Shown here: positions 1 to 8,324 of the stretch, piece by piece
Numbering within the stretch: position 1 is the stretch's first letter
Layout of the letters: every line of letters starts with the position of its first letter
Assembly: GCA_014804485.1 (NCBI GenBank)
Contig: JAAUZT010000027.1
Coordinates: 23,333-86,779, forward strand
Reading direction: 5' to 3'
DNA: 63,447 nucleotides
From: Lachnospiraceae bacterium
Lineage (GTDB): Bacteria > Bacillota > Clostridia > Lachnospirales > Lachnospiraceae
Program-made: the position numbers and the translations under genes
Notes under the pieces: model-generated
What the model was told of the DNA's origin: nothing
The model's database searches: none
The model's input: only the letters and a program-made list of their open reading frames with translations

Positions 1-2103
1 TATGACTGTATTGAGTTTGGATAACAGCCATTTATCCATGACCGGAAGTTTATCATACTCTAAGCTGTACTTGGTCGCATCGAAGTTGTCGATATTCGCA
101 TACAGCACGAAAAATGCGTAGGTATTCCACAACGTACCCAGGAACTTACGCTGTCCCTCCTGCACTGCCTTGCCGTGGAAACGGTTCGGAAGCCATGGTG
201 CGGAATTGATATAGAAATACCAGCGGATCGCATCTGCGCCGTAGGTTTCAAGCGCCTCGAAAGGATCTACCGCATTTCCCTTGGATTTACTCATCTTCTG
301 TCCGTTCTCGTCCTGCACATGCCCCATAACGATAACATTTTCAAAAGGCGCACAGTTGAACAGCAGCGTCGATTCCGCCATCAGTGAATAGAACCATCCG
401 CGGGTCTGATCCACAGCCTCAGAGATGAACTGTGCCGGGAACTGTTGTTCAAATAACTCTTTATTCTCGAAAGGATAATGGTGCTGTGCAAAAGGCATGG
501 CACCGGAATCGAACCAGCAGTCAATTACCTCCGGCACACGCTTCATGGTCTTGCCACAGTCCGGGCAGGTAATTGTGATCTCATCAATATACGGTCTGTG
601 GAGTTCTACCGTCTGCGCCGCCGGATTGCCGGACATCTTCTCAAGTTCCTCACGGGAACCAATGGACTCCATGTGGCCGCACTCTTCACATTCCCACACA
701 TTTAAGGGCGTACCCCAGTAACGGTTACGGGAAATACCCCAGTCCTGAATATTCTCAAGCCAGTTGCCGAAACGTCCCTCACCGATGGACTTCGGAATCC
801 AATTGACAGTCTTGTTGTTGCGTACCAGATCGTCTCTCACCGCCGTCATCTTGATAAACCACGATTCACGGGCATAATAGATCAGCGGTGTGTCGCATCG
901 CCAGCAGAACGGATAGTCATGCTCGAACTTCGGCGCGTCAAACAGCTTGCCCTCTTTATCTAAATCCTTTAAGATCTCCGGATCGGCTTTCTTTACGAAC
1001 AATCCTGCGTAGGGCGTCTCCTGTGTCATCTCACCCTTGCCGTCTACGAACTGTACGAAAGGCAGGTCATACTTGCGTCCTACCTGCGCATCGTCCTCAC
1101 CGAATGCAGGTGCAATATGAACGATACCTGTACCGTCCGTCATCGTAACGTAGTTATCGCATGTCACGAAATGCGCTTTCTTCTTCTGTTTCGCCGCCGA
1201 CTCGCCTGCGCAGGCAAAAAGAGGCTCGTACTCTTTATACTCCAAATCCGTTCCTACATAAGTCTCCAGAACTTCATAGGCGGGCTTGCCTTCTTCAGCC
1301 AATTTTCCTAATACATTATCTAAAAGCGCCTGCGCCATATAGTAAGTGCAGCCGTCCGCCGCTTTAACCTTGACATAAGTCTCATTCGGATTCACACAGA
1401 GCGCCACATTGGAAGGAAGTGTCCACGGTGTGGTCGTCCATGCGAGGAAATAAGCGTCCTCTCCTACCACTTTGAAGCGCACCACTGCGGAACGCTCTTT
1501 TACTGCTTTATACCCCTGTGCAACCTCGTGGGAAGAGAGCGGGGTGCCGCAGCGCGGGCAGTAGGGTACGATCTTAAAGCCCTTATACAATAAGCCTTTA
1601 TCCCAGATCTGTTTCAGCGCCCACCATTCGGACTCAATAAAGTCGTCATGATAAGTTACATAGGGATCGTCCATATCCGCCCAGAAACCGACTGTATCAG
1701 AGAAATCCTCCCACATGCCCTTATACTTCCAGACAGATTCCTTACATTTGCTGATAAAAGGGTCTAACCCGTACTCTTCGATCTGCTCCTTACCGTCCAG
1801 ACCCAGAAGTCTCTCCACTTCCAGTTCAACCGGCAGTCCGTGGGTATCCCATCCCGCTTTACGGGGAACCATACATCCCTTCATGGTGCGGTATCTGGGA
1901 ATCATATCTTTGATAACACGGGTCAGCACGTGCCCGATATGGGGCTTGCCGTTTGCCGTCGGCGGTCCGTCATAGAATGTGTATGTCCCTCCCTCCTTGC
2001 GGGAATCCATACTCTTCCGGAAAATATCATTGTCTTTCCAGAACCGGCAGACTTCCTTCTCTCTGTCTACGAAATTTAAACTTGTGTCAACTTTTTGATA
2101 CAT
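1..2103 (-). CDS. ileS: Isoleucyl-tRNA synthetase, N-terminal two thirds (runs off the window)
   Basis: Class I aminoacyl-tRNA synthetase charging tRNA-Ile with isoleucine in the cytoplasm. The minus-strand reading frame is open from ATG at 2103 to the window edge (701 codons of a protein usually about 1040 long), so the 3' end is missing. The N-terminus reads [18 protein letters not shown] and is followed by the HIGH signature (KPHIGHVLT). The editing domain is visible ([12 protein letters not shown]), as are the WFDSG motif and KMSKS ([10 protein letters not shown]). The start is supported by an AAAGGAG ribosome binding site. Expression is probably controlled by the T-box leader just upstream. 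The long plus-strand ORFs inside it are shadows. Confidence 0.97.
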   Translation of the reverse strand, partial: MYQKVDTSLNFVDREKEVCRFWKDNDIFRKSMDSRKEGGTYTFYDGPPTANGKPHIGHVLTRVIKDMIPRYRTMKGCMVPRKAGWDTHGLPVELEVERLLGLDGKEQIEEYGLDPFISKCKESVWKYKGMWEDFSDTVGFWADMDDPYVTYHDDFIESEWWALKQIWDKGLLYKGFKIVPYCPRCGTPLSSHEVAQGYKAVKERSAVVRFKVVGEDAYFLAWTTTPWTLPSNVALCVNPNETYVKVKAADGCTYYMAQALLDNVLGKLAEEGKPAYEVLETYVGTDLEYKEYEPLFACAGESAAKQKKKAHFVTCDNYVTMTDGTGIVHIAPAFGEDDAQVGRKYDLPFVQFVDGKGEMTQETPYAGLFVKKADPEILKDLDKEGKLFDAPKFEHDYPFCWRCDTPLIYYARESWFIKMTAVRDDLVRNNKTVNWIPKSIGEGRFGNWLENIQDWGISRNRYWGTPLNVWECEECGHMESIGSREELEKMSGNPAAQTVELHRPYIDEITITCPDCGKTMKRVPEVIDCWFDSGAMPFAQHHYPFENKELFEQQFPAQFISEAVDQTRGWFYSLMAESTLLFNCAPFENVIVMGHVQDENGQKMSKSKGNAVDPFEALETYGADAIRWYFYINSAPWLPNRFHGKAVQEGQRKFLGTLWNTYAFFVLYANIDNFDATKYSLEYDKLPVMDKWLLSKLNTVI

Positions 2104-2136
2104 GGTGCGCTCCTTTCTATCTTTCCTGTCCTAAGT

Positions 2137-2259
2137 GCGAATAAGCAGCTCGAAATGCTCCGCATTCCTCACTCGCGTTGCTCGTCATAAGCCCTCCAGC
2201 TCAGTCATTCATGCAAGCATGATACCTAAATCGTATGACTTCTGACTCTGCTTATTCGC
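2137..2259. repeat. Long-armed inverted repeat between the ileS T-box terminator and the ileS start
   Basis: A perfect 12-bp inverted repeat (GCGAATAAGCAG at 2137-2148, its complement at 2248-2259) encloses about 100 bases. It abuts the T-run of the T-box terminator and puts about 157 bases between terminator and start codon, which is long for a T-box leader. The sequence between the arms shows no ORF I recognise. It may be an inserted palindromic element or an extra RNA domain. Confidence 0.55.
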
Positions 2260-2260
2260 G

Positions 2261-2535
2261 AAAAAAAGACCTCATCCCGTAAAAGGACGAGGTCAATGTG
2301 CTCGTAATACCACCTGTTACGACGTACTGCCATCTTAAATAGAATAGCTATACGGTTCCCGATAACGGCGGGAGGCCGTCATTCCCTACTTATTTCCGCT
2401 TAAGAAAGGTTCGGTCTGAAACTCGGAAGTGATCTTCCCTGATCCCCTACTCGCACCGGTCTTCCACCATCACCGGCTCGCTGTGCCTTTGAGAAATCAG
2501 ATACTGTCTTCTTCAACGTCTGTGATTATTTCTTA
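2261..2535 (-). promoter_or_regulatory. T-box riboswitch leader of ileS (Ile)
   Basis: Transcription attenuator that senses uncharged tRNA. On the minus strand the stem I distal region (AGCGAGCCGG ... GGTGGAAGACCGG) is followed by a candidate specifier codon AUC (2431-2433, within GAAGATCACTTCC). Then comes the conserved T-box antiterminator sequence AGGTGGTATTACG (2303-2315), and a terminator hairpin of GACCTCGTCC paired with GGGATGAGGTC with seven T's (2261-2294). AUC matches the downstream isoleucyl-tRNA synthetase. The specifier assignment is by eye; the T-box and terminator are clear. Confidence 0.92.
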
Positions 2536-2542
2536 CCTATAT

Positions 2543-2572
2543 TTTATATTACATCTTCCTTCCTGTTGTCAA
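2543..2572 (-). promoter_or_regulatory. Sigma-70/SigA promoter of the ileS leader
   Basis: TTGACA (2567-2572) and TATAAA (2543-2548) with an 18-base spacer, positioned just upstream of the T-box stem I. Confidence 0.75.
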
Positions 2573-2640
2573 GATGCTTCCTGCTATTTCATATAAACCT
2601 TTTGCCGATGTGTATAATCATTTGTCAAATCAACCTAATC

Positions 2641-3126
2641 TCACTCCCGCAATGCTGTAAACTGAAGATACTTAGAATCTCTTCCATCTTCCGAAAATTC
2701 CTCTAACACAGTAAACCCGTTTTTTTCGAGGACTCGTATTGATGCAAAATTATCCGCGAAGGCAAAGGCGCCAATCGTGTTAAGTTCATATTTATTATGT
2801 ACTTCTTGCAAAAACAAAGCCACAGCCTCTGTTGCAATTCCTTGTGACCAATATGCCTTTTCAAAAATGCAGAAGCTCAGCATGGCATTTGGCTCTTCAT
2901 TTACATCAATGCAATAACACCAAATATCGCCAATATAATCACCATCTGCTATAATTATTTTTCCGTAACTTTTTGCATTTGAAAGTAATGTTTTTCTATA
3001 ATCCTCCAGAGCTTCTTCTACAGTCTGGGCTTTTTGCGGTAATACTGCTTTGATCTCTGGTTGTTTAGCTTTCTCAAAATAGATTCTGACAGTATCAGCA
3101 GTCCTGTTCCCTAAGCATATGTTCAT
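2641..3126 (-). CDS. GNAT family N-acetyltransferase (RimJ/RimL-like)
   Basis: Predicted acetyl-CoA-dependent N-acetyltransferase, 161 residues. The central part fits the GNAT fold: SFCIFEKAYWSQGIATEAVALFLQEV carries the acetyl-CoA pyrophosphate-binding Q-G-I-A turn, and FAFADNFASIRVLEKNGF is the typical N-x-x-S-x-x-x-x-E-K-N-G-F C-terminal helix of RimJ/RimL-type enzymes. The longer frame begins at a GTG (3144) without a ribosome binding site. ATG at 3126 is preceded by AGGGGTG eight bases upstream, so I chose it. It lies downstream of the toxin/antitoxin pair but separated by about 130 bases. The substrate is unknown. Confidence 0.85.
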   Translation of the reverse strand: MNICLGNRTADTVRIYFEKAKQPEIKAVLPQKAQTVEEALEDYRKTLLSNAKSYGKIIIADGDYIGDIWCYCIDVNEEPNAMLSFCIFEKAYWSQGIATEAVALFLQEVHNKYELNTIGAFAFADNFASIRVLEKNGFTVLEEFSEDGRDSKYLQFTALRE

Positions 3127-3256
3127 CGTATCACCCCTATACACTTATATTTACTATTTTCTCTCTGCAACACAAGGAATTTCATCAACCAGTTTCCTTG
3201 CCCGCTTGTTCAATCATTTTTTTCGCCAACACCCGTAAAGCCTTTGCAAAAATCAA

Positions 3257-3475
3257 CTATATTTTACTATTAAAATATTCCTGCGTAACTTGCAATTGTT
3301 TCTTCAATATTTCTCGCCACATGTGGCTATGTATTTCACCGGAACCTTTAGAAACTTTTGTCATTCGTATCTTTCCATCATCATCCGTCTTTCGATAAAA
3401 ATAATGGTCTGTATCTTTGTATAGCTCCCACCCGTCTCTTTCACAAAATCTCTTTAGTTCTTTCCATCTTGGCAT
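3257..3475 (-). CDS. HicA-like small toxin candidate
   Basis: 72-residue basic protein (MPRWKELKRFCERDGWELYK...). The pattern of an N-terminal helix, Gly-Trp, an aromatic-rich strand (DHYFYRK) and a Ser-Gly-x-Gly-Glu-Ile-His turn resembles the double-stranded-RNA-binding fold of HicA mRNA interferases, in which a histidine in a late strand is catalytic (candidate H49, in GEIHSHMW). Its start overlaps the preceding gene by 22 bases, a layout typical of toxin-antitoxin operons with the antitoxin first. The start ATG has GGAG ten bases upstream inside the antitoxin gene. Toxicity is inferred from layout and fold resemblance only. Confidence 0.65.
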   Translation of the reverse strand: MPRWKELKRFCERDGWELYKDTDHYFYRKTDDDGKIRMTKVSKGSGEIHSHMWREILKKQLQVTQEYFNSKI

Positions 3476-3879
3476 TGCAGCATATCTCCTATCTCTTTGG
3501 GATCATCTATGATTAATGCCTTAAAAATATAAGGAATATGTTCCCTCCTGTTTGGACTATGGGAATACGTCTCATATTCATTATAATATTCCATAGAATA
3601 TTCCAATATAGAATTACCAAGTTTCAGACGTGCCTCATTTTCATCATTCCCATTTTCTATAAGGTCAATTTCGTTAAGAGATAAGGTAACTGTCTGGTCA
3701 TCTTCTACAAACTTTGTTGCCGTAAAATGGTATGCAGACAAAATAACTTCCATAATTTCCAAATTTGAAAACCACATTTTATCTCTTGTCCGTTTTATAA
3801 ACTTGGGTTTATCATGAATCACACTGTCGCAGACAGCGCTCCACTCTTTTCTTACGGCTGTAGCTTGCTCCATCAACAT
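3454..3879 (-). CDS. Putative antitoxin partner of the HicA-like protein
   Basis: 141-residue acidic protein (IRKEWSAVCDSVIHDKPKFIKRTRDKMWFSN..., then TVTLSLNEIDLIENGNDENEARLKLGNSILEYSMEYYNE). It resembles the two-part antitoxins annotated in Firmicutes as RelB/Phd-like, in which an N-terminal strand-turn segment binds DNA and a C-terminal part embraces the toxin. The longer start at 3888 touches its ribosome binding site with no spacing. ATG 3879 has AAAGGAG nine bases upstream and is preferred. The gene is first in a two-gene operon behind a near-consensus promoter with a palindromic operator, which fits autoregulation. Confidence 0.65.
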   Translation of the reverse strand: MLMEQATAVRKEWSAVCDSVIHDKPKFIKRTRDKMWFSNLEIMEVILSAYHFTATKFVEDDQTVTLSLNEIDLIENGNDENEARLKLGNSILEYSMEYYNEYETYSHSPNRREHIPYIFKALIIDDPKEIGDMLQCQDGKN

Positions 3880-3903
3880 ATCGATCATCTCCTTTGCACC
3901 TCC

Positions 3904-3942
3904 ATTATAGCAAAAGCGTACACTTTGTCAACAGTGTACACT
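3904..3942 (-). promoter_or_regulatory. Promoter and palindromic operator of the toxin/antitoxin operon
   Basis: TTGACA (3926-3931) and TATAAT (3904-3909) with 16 bases between. A 10-bp perfect palindrome AGTGTACACT (3933-3942) lies directly upstream, and its half-site AAAGTGTAC recurs within the spacer (3918-3926). Two half-site repeats flanking the -35 box are typical of antitoxin autorepression. Confidence 0.7.
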
Positions 3943-4260
3943 TTATTATATACATATATGACAAATACTATGCACGAAGCTTGCTGCTACTATCGCCTTA
4001 CTTTATGACTCATTTTCCAGAAGCTTTTACTCACTGCAGGCTTTATGCTTTCTACCAATCTGCATAGTCACTCCCCGATAAGACTCAACCATCAGGTGAA
4101 TTACCACCCCGTACTCACTTCATGCGTTATTGCAAATCTTCTGTCCCTACACTATGCTAAAGATATCACAAGCAGCAATCGTGCAAGCACATCTGCCCTG
4201 CTTGCTACCCGCGGGAATAAATCAAGCGTAAATAATTGTATATAGAAAGGACACCGTAAA
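3943..4260. other. Intergenic region between divergent units, no gene seen
   Basis: About 320 bases between the toxin/antitoxin promoter and the HTH-methyltransferase. Short plus-strand frames here lack ribosome binding sites and do not look like protein. The last 20 bases hold GAAAGGA, the ribosome binding site of the gene at 4261, and an AT-rich stretch (TAAATAATTG) that may be its -10 region. Confidence 0.5.
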
Positions 4261-5091
4261 ATGGATGATTTAAAAACCGGAACAGTAATCAGCAAAAGGC
4301 GCAAGGAACTGGGGCTCACCCAGAATCAGCTTGCACAAACTCTCAATATATCTTTTCAGGCGGTATCCAAATGGGAAAATGGCACAGCATACCCCGACAT
4401 CCAGACACTTCCGAAACTGGCTGCCGCACTGAATACAACCGTCGATGCACTGCTCGGCTACAGCAGCGTGGTAACGGATTATGACAGACGATACGATACG
4501 GAAGGCTATTATTGGGGACTCATGCCGAACCGTATCTGTTACGATATCATGAAAATTCTCCCGCCCATTAAGCCCTACCGTGTGCTGGATATCGGCTGCG
4601 GTGAGGGGAAGGACGCCGTTTTCTTTGCCAAATGCGGCTATGACGTGACTGCGTTTGATATATCCGAACAGGGAATTGAGAAGGCAAAAAAGCTCGCAGA
4701 ACACAATAAAGTCGATGTGCACTTTTTCAAGGCCGATCTACTTGTTTACCGCCCGGATACCGAGTATGACATCATTTTCAGCAGCGGAGTGTTTCATTTT
4801 CTTCCTGAGAACGAACGAAAAGAATTATGTGACAGTTTAAAAGCGCATACCACAGATTCCGGCATAAACGCGCTGAATGTATTTGTCAAAAAACCTTTTA
4901 TTACGCGTGCCCCTGACAGTACGCGGGATGAGAATCAAAGAAAACCTTGGCATTCGGGGGAATTATTCGAATATTATCACGACTGGATGTTCCATACCTG
5001 TAAAGAAGAAATCTTCGATTGCAACAGCGGCGGCATACCACATAAGCACTGTATGGATACGCTGATTGCGCAGAAGATATACCCTGTATAG
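4261..5091 (+). CDS. HTH (XRE) domain fused to a SAM-dependent methyltransferase
   Basis: 276 residues in two parts. Residues 8-65 are a Cro/C1-type helix-turn-helix (SKRRKELGLTQNQLAQTLNI, then FQAVSKWENG). Residues about 85-270 are a class I methyltransferase: motif I is VLDIGCGEG (108-116), with an acidic end of strand 2 (TAFDISEQGIEKAKK) and a motif IV-like YDIIFSSGVFHFL. The methyltransferase half resembles the TehB/Methyltransf_11 group. Proteins of this layout occur in Clostridia, where the HTH is expected to make the enzyme a DNA-bound or autoregulated sensor. The substrate is unknown. ATG 4261 has GAAAGGA upstream. Confidence 0.88.
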   Translation: MDDLKTGTVISKRRKELGLTQNQLAQTLNISFQAVSKWENGTAYPDIQTLPKLAAALNTTVDALLGYSSVVTDYDRRYDTEGYYWGLMPNRICYDIMKILPPIKPYRVLDIGCGEGKDAVFFAKCGYDVTAFDISEQGIEKAKKLAEHNKVDVHFFKADLLVYRPDTEYDIIFSSGVFHFLPENERKELCDSLKAHTTDSGINALNVFVKKPFITRAPDSTRDENQRKPWHSGELFEYYHDWMFHTCKEEIFDCNSGGIPHKHCMDTLIAQKIYPV

Positions 5092-5112
5092 ACTTTCAGT
5101 GAAGATATTAAC

Positions 5113-5628
5113 TTAATCCCATAGTGAGGAAAAGTGAGTCAGATAAAACTGTCTCATTTCCTCGCCTTGGTCATTAATGTGTTCCTTAATGTAGTTTGCA
5201 TGCTGTTGCTGCTCAACAGGGTCAATTTCTAAATATCTGTGAATAACAATGTTGCCGATTTTTTCTTCTTCCAATATCTCAGCATAGATGTCATCCACAA
5301 TCTCATACTGGTGTACGGATACGTCGGTCTCGCTCTCCCAAGTATGTCCCTTTGTGTTTATCAAGCCATCTGCCGCAACGACAGTGTAAATGTATCCACG
5401 TTTACCGCCGTAAAGTATTTTTAGCTGGTCTGGGAATCTCTCGAAATAATGCTGTTTACCGTCCCTGCGCAGCCCCATAGTGACAAAGTTTTCAGCTCTG
5501 GTTCGGCAGCAAACCAAAGCGTAACATCTGTCCTCGGTAAAATAAGCAACCGTCTTTTCTGACGTATGAGATTTTGCATTTGCTTTAATGATACTTAATC
5601 CACCTATAGATGTTCCGTGATACAGCAT
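5113..5628 (-). CDS. Hypothetical protein with an ADP-ribosyltransferase-like N-terminal motif
   Basis: 171 residues; I do not recognise the family with certainty. The start MLYHGTSIGGLSIIKAN followed by a VAYFTEDRCYAL stretch resembles the His-Gly-Thr strand and the later Tyr-x-(S/T) strand of ADP-ribosyltransferase-fold proteins (Tpt1/RES/PARP-like), in which such residues hold NAD. A later RGYIYTVVA strand and a helical, Glu-rich C-terminus (EILEEEKIGNIVIHRYLEI) follow. GTG at 5640 has no ribosome binding site; ATG 5628 has GGAGGAG five bases upstream and is used. It is a single gene convergent with the HTH-methyltransferase. The enzymatic role is inference. Confidence 0.55.
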   Translation of the reverse strand: MLYHGTSIGGLSIIKANAKSHTSEKTVAYFTEDRCYALVCCRTRAENFVTMGLRRDGKQHYFERFPDQLKILYGGKRGYIYTVVAADGLINTKGHTWESETDVSVHQYEIVDDIYAEILEEEKIGNIVIHRYLEIDPVEQQQHANYIKEHINDQGEEMRQFYLTHFSSLWD

Positions 5629-5813
5629 ACTCTCCTCCACAGCTACCGATTTATACCGTTAACAGAATACCACAATAGCACTCATATTTCTATCAAATTT
5701 TCATTAAAATCTCTTATTGACTATCAAATACTGCTACCTTAAAATGAAATAAATTGACACAATATTTAACTTATCACCCCTAAAGTAAAATCCCATTTGG
5801 AGTACAGAATATC

Positions 5814-6515
5814 ATGGCATCATGGATGGTTCATCTTAGAGTTGCTTGGCAGCTTTACTGTAAACTGGATATTGAATGTATAAACGAATTTGTTCTGGGA
5901 AATATCGCACCCGACAGCGGCGTTCCGGCAGAAGACGGAACCGGCTTCATTCCGGATGCGTCAATTTCTCATTTTCGTTCTATAGATGACAATGGAATCA
6001 AGAATATACACGAGAACCTGTTTATTGAAAAATATCTTTCGCCGAAGTGCTGTTCATCATACACAAAGAAAGAATATTTCTTCTTTTTAGGTTATCTGAC
6101 ACACTTGCTCACAGACAAACTCTGGGCAGAAGAAATTGTCTACCCCGCAAAAGAAAAATACAATGCAGTATTTTTCTCTGACCGCGATCTATTCTGGCAG
6201 ACAATCAAAAAGGACTGGTACGATTTAGATTTTATGTATCTGAAGTCCAATCCATCATTTGAAGCTTTCCGAATTTATCGTGAAAACAAAAATATCAAAA
6301 ATATATATGTGGATTTCTTTTCAGAAACCGCCTTCGAAGAACGCAGACATTTTATTATAGATTTTTATGCAAAGGGTGTCGCAAATATTGTAGAACATGA
6401 CACCTATCTATCAAGAGAGGATTTGGATATATTCGTCACCTCCGCAGCCAACAAAATCACTGAGCAGATTTTGACATTAGAACAAAACAATAATGATGAA
6501 CATTTCCTTTCTTGA
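5814..6515 (+). CDS. Zinc-dependent phospholipase C-like protein
   Basis: 233 residues. The N-terminus MASWMVHLRVAWQ, followed by FVLGNIAPDSG, then SHFRS and GYLTHLLTDKLW, matches the metal-binding layout of the Zn_dep_PLPC family (His, Asp, His, His-x-x-x-Asp ligands on a helical bundle). There is no signal peptide, so unlike secreted clostridial phospholipases it is probably cytoplasmic, and its substrate may not be a phospholipid. It is monocistronic and followed directly by a strong palindrome that may terminate transcription. Confidence 0.8.
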   Translation: MASWMVHLRVAWQLYCKLDIECINEFVLGNIAPDSGVPAEDGTGFIPDASISHFRSIDDNGIKNIHENLFIEKYLSPKCCSSYTKKEYFFFLGYLTHLLTDKLWAEEIVYPAKEKYNAVFFSDRDLFWQTIKKDWYDLDFMYLKSNPSFEAFRIYRENKNIKNIYVDFFSETAFEERRHFIIDFYAKGVANIVEHDTYLSREDLDIFVTSAANKITEQILTLEQNNNDEHFLS

Positions 6516-6516
6516 A

Positions 6517-6571
6517 GACATGAAGTTATACTTAGGCGGCGTTCTATGTCGCCTTAGTATAACTTCATGTC
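6517..6571. repeat. REP-like palindrome, family 1 (copy 1), probable bidirectional terminator
   Basis: A 55-base imperfect palindrome (arms GACATGAAGTTATACTTAGG and its complement) between two convergent genes, followed on the plus strand by TTTTTATACTA. A near-identical element with the same flank lies at 58232-58289 and a diverged one at 31595-31635. Confidence 0.8.
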
Positions 6572-6574
6572 TTT

Positions 6575-8317
6575 TTATACTACGAAACCTTCCGACACCT
6601 TCTTGAGTTCCACCGCTGTCTGCGCATTCTGGCGTGTTTCCTGATAAATATCGTTGGTTGCCTCAGAGAGATCCAAGACATTCCCAGCCACACTCTGAAT
6701 GCCCAAAGCGCTTTCCTCGACAGACGATGAGACCCCGCTGATATTCTGAACAACCGAAGAAATCTGCCTGTTTATGGAATCAACACTGCCTTGTATCCTG
6801 CTCATAATACCAGAAACATTATCTGCATCATTTAAGTACTGCTCTGACATCGTCTCAAACTTCTTATAATCTTCCATGATATCCGCATCAACAAAATCCA
6901 ACATCTTCTTGCTGCACGCGCTCAAAGATTGTACAACAGATATCACCTTGTTGTTTAATTCCTGTATTGCGGCAACATTGGTCTTACTGTTATCTGCCAG
7001 ATTGCGAATTTCCTCCGCCACGACTGCAAATCCCCTACCGGATTCTCCCGCCCTTGCCGCTTCAATGGCTGCATTTAATGCCAGCAGATTCGTTTGGTCG
7101 GCGATGCTCAAGATCGTTGCTGTCAACTCATTTACTTTATCAATGCTTCGGCTTTCTTCTATGTCTCTCGACATTGTGCCTTTGATCGACTCAACCATCT
7201 TTTCCGATTTTTGTCTGCTCTGTGTGGTTTGTATACGAATGTATCCGGCTCTCTCCTTTAAATCGGCCGCGAATTCTGTTCCCTCATCCACCTTCACCGT
7301 AATATCATCTGTTTCTCCGGAAATCCCCTGCATTTCACCCTTCATCTGATTGACCAGTGACGAAACTTCCTCGCTCCCTGCGGAAAGTTCTTCCATCACT
7401 GACGACAAATCAGTGATTTTATCATTGGAGGCTGCGCACTGCACTTCTGTTCTATTGGCTGCTTCTTCCATGTATGTAGTGGTTTTCTGAATTCTCAGCG
7501 TAATTTTCCGGAAGGATTCTAACAATTGATTCATACTGTCCATCAACTGACCGATCTCATCTTTGCGCTTCACCTCAAACCTTTCGGTTAAATCACCTCT
7601 TCCTTCCGATATCTCCAAAGCAATCTGCTGCATTTTCCGGCTTGTCTGCTTAATAGGCCGAAGCATTTCCCTGTAAATGATGAAAATAGAAATAACAGTG
7701 CTTAATATACAGATGATTGATACGGCCCAATTACTCCTGTTCGCTGCCTGAATGCGGTCTTCCAAATCAACTTGCGCCTCTGCAATACACCGGTCAAAGA
7801 TTTCCTCCAGATCCACGCATACTTGCTCCTGTGAGAGAATCGCAGTCAGGGCATCCGTTCCCATATACATCTTTGCCCCGACAAAATCATTGTCCTTTCT
7901 CAGACCGCTGACCGTCTGCATACTATTAAGCATAGCATTGCACCCGATATCGTACTGCTCAAATATTGCTATCAATTCTTCGTTTTCCGTCATCGCGCAA
8001 TATGTTTTCAATTCCGCAAGCAGTCCCTTTACCGCTTCCACCTCGGCATCCAGATTCCCATAGATATCTCCGGCAATTGCAAGATCCTCATCGGAACTGC
8101 CTATCAGAATATTGGCATATTTCTGTGTGGTTTCTACCCTTTTACCGACTTTGCCGTACAGCTCCTGAATCCGGATGTAAACTTCATTCATTTGGGATGC
8201 GGATTTTTCGATTTTCTTAAAGTCACTATCTGAAAACAAAGTGTTGATTAATACCGCAGCTAAAATGACTAACAAACTGATTAAAACTTTTAACCGAATT
8301 GATACACTCTTTTGCAT
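6575..8317 (-). CDS. Methyl-accepting chemotaxis protein
   Basis: 580-residue chemoreceptor. There is one N-terminal membrane helix (about 8-26), an extracytoplasmic helical domain to about 190, and a second membrane helix ([19 protein letters not shown]). A HAMP region ([12 protein letters not shown]) leads to the coiled-coil signalling domain with the conserved hairpin tip ([19 protein letters not shown], then [15 protein letters not shown]). It should transmit ligand binding to CheA/CheW. It is last in the rhamnoside operon, only 7 bases after the stop of the PBP-GGDEF gene, so translation is probably coupled. ATG 8317 is chosen over GTG 8323 because GAGGTG precedes it. The ligand is unknown; the operon context suggests a rhamnose-containing sugar or its binding protein. 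Confidence 0.95.
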   Translation of the reverse strand: MQKSVSIRLKVLISLLVILAAVLINTLFSDSDFKKIEKSASQMNEVYIRIQELYGKVGKRVETTQKYANILIGSSDEDLAIAGDIYGNLDAEVEAVKGLLAELKTYCAMTENEELIAIFEQYDIGCNAMLNSMQTVSGLRKDNDFVGAKMYMGTDALTAILSQEQVCVDLEEIFDRCIAEAQVDLEDRIQAANRSNWAVSIICILSTVISIFIIYREMLRPIKQTSRKMQQIALEISEGRGDLTERFEVKRKDEIGQLMDSMNQLLESFRKITLRIQKTTTYMEEAANRTEVQCAASNDKITDLSSVMEELSAGSEEVSSLVNQMKGEMQGISGETDDITVKVDEGTEFAADLKERAGYIRIQTTQSRQKSEKMVESIKGTMSRDIEESRSIDKVNELTATILSIADQTNLLALNAAIEAARAGESGRGFAVVAEEIRNLADNSKTNVAAIQELNNKVISVVQSLSACSKKMLDFVDADIMEDYKKFETMSEQYLNDADNVSGIMSRIQGSVDSINRQISSVVQNISGVSSSVEESALGIQSVAGNVLDLSEATNDIYQETRQNAQTAVELKKVSEGFVV

Positions 8318-8324
8318 ATTCACC

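Noticed and set aside
175..2144. Several plus-strand frames of 60-86 codons over the ileS region
   Set aside because: They lie antisense to an uninterrupted isoleucyl-tRNA synthetase frame that runs off the window, so they are shadows.
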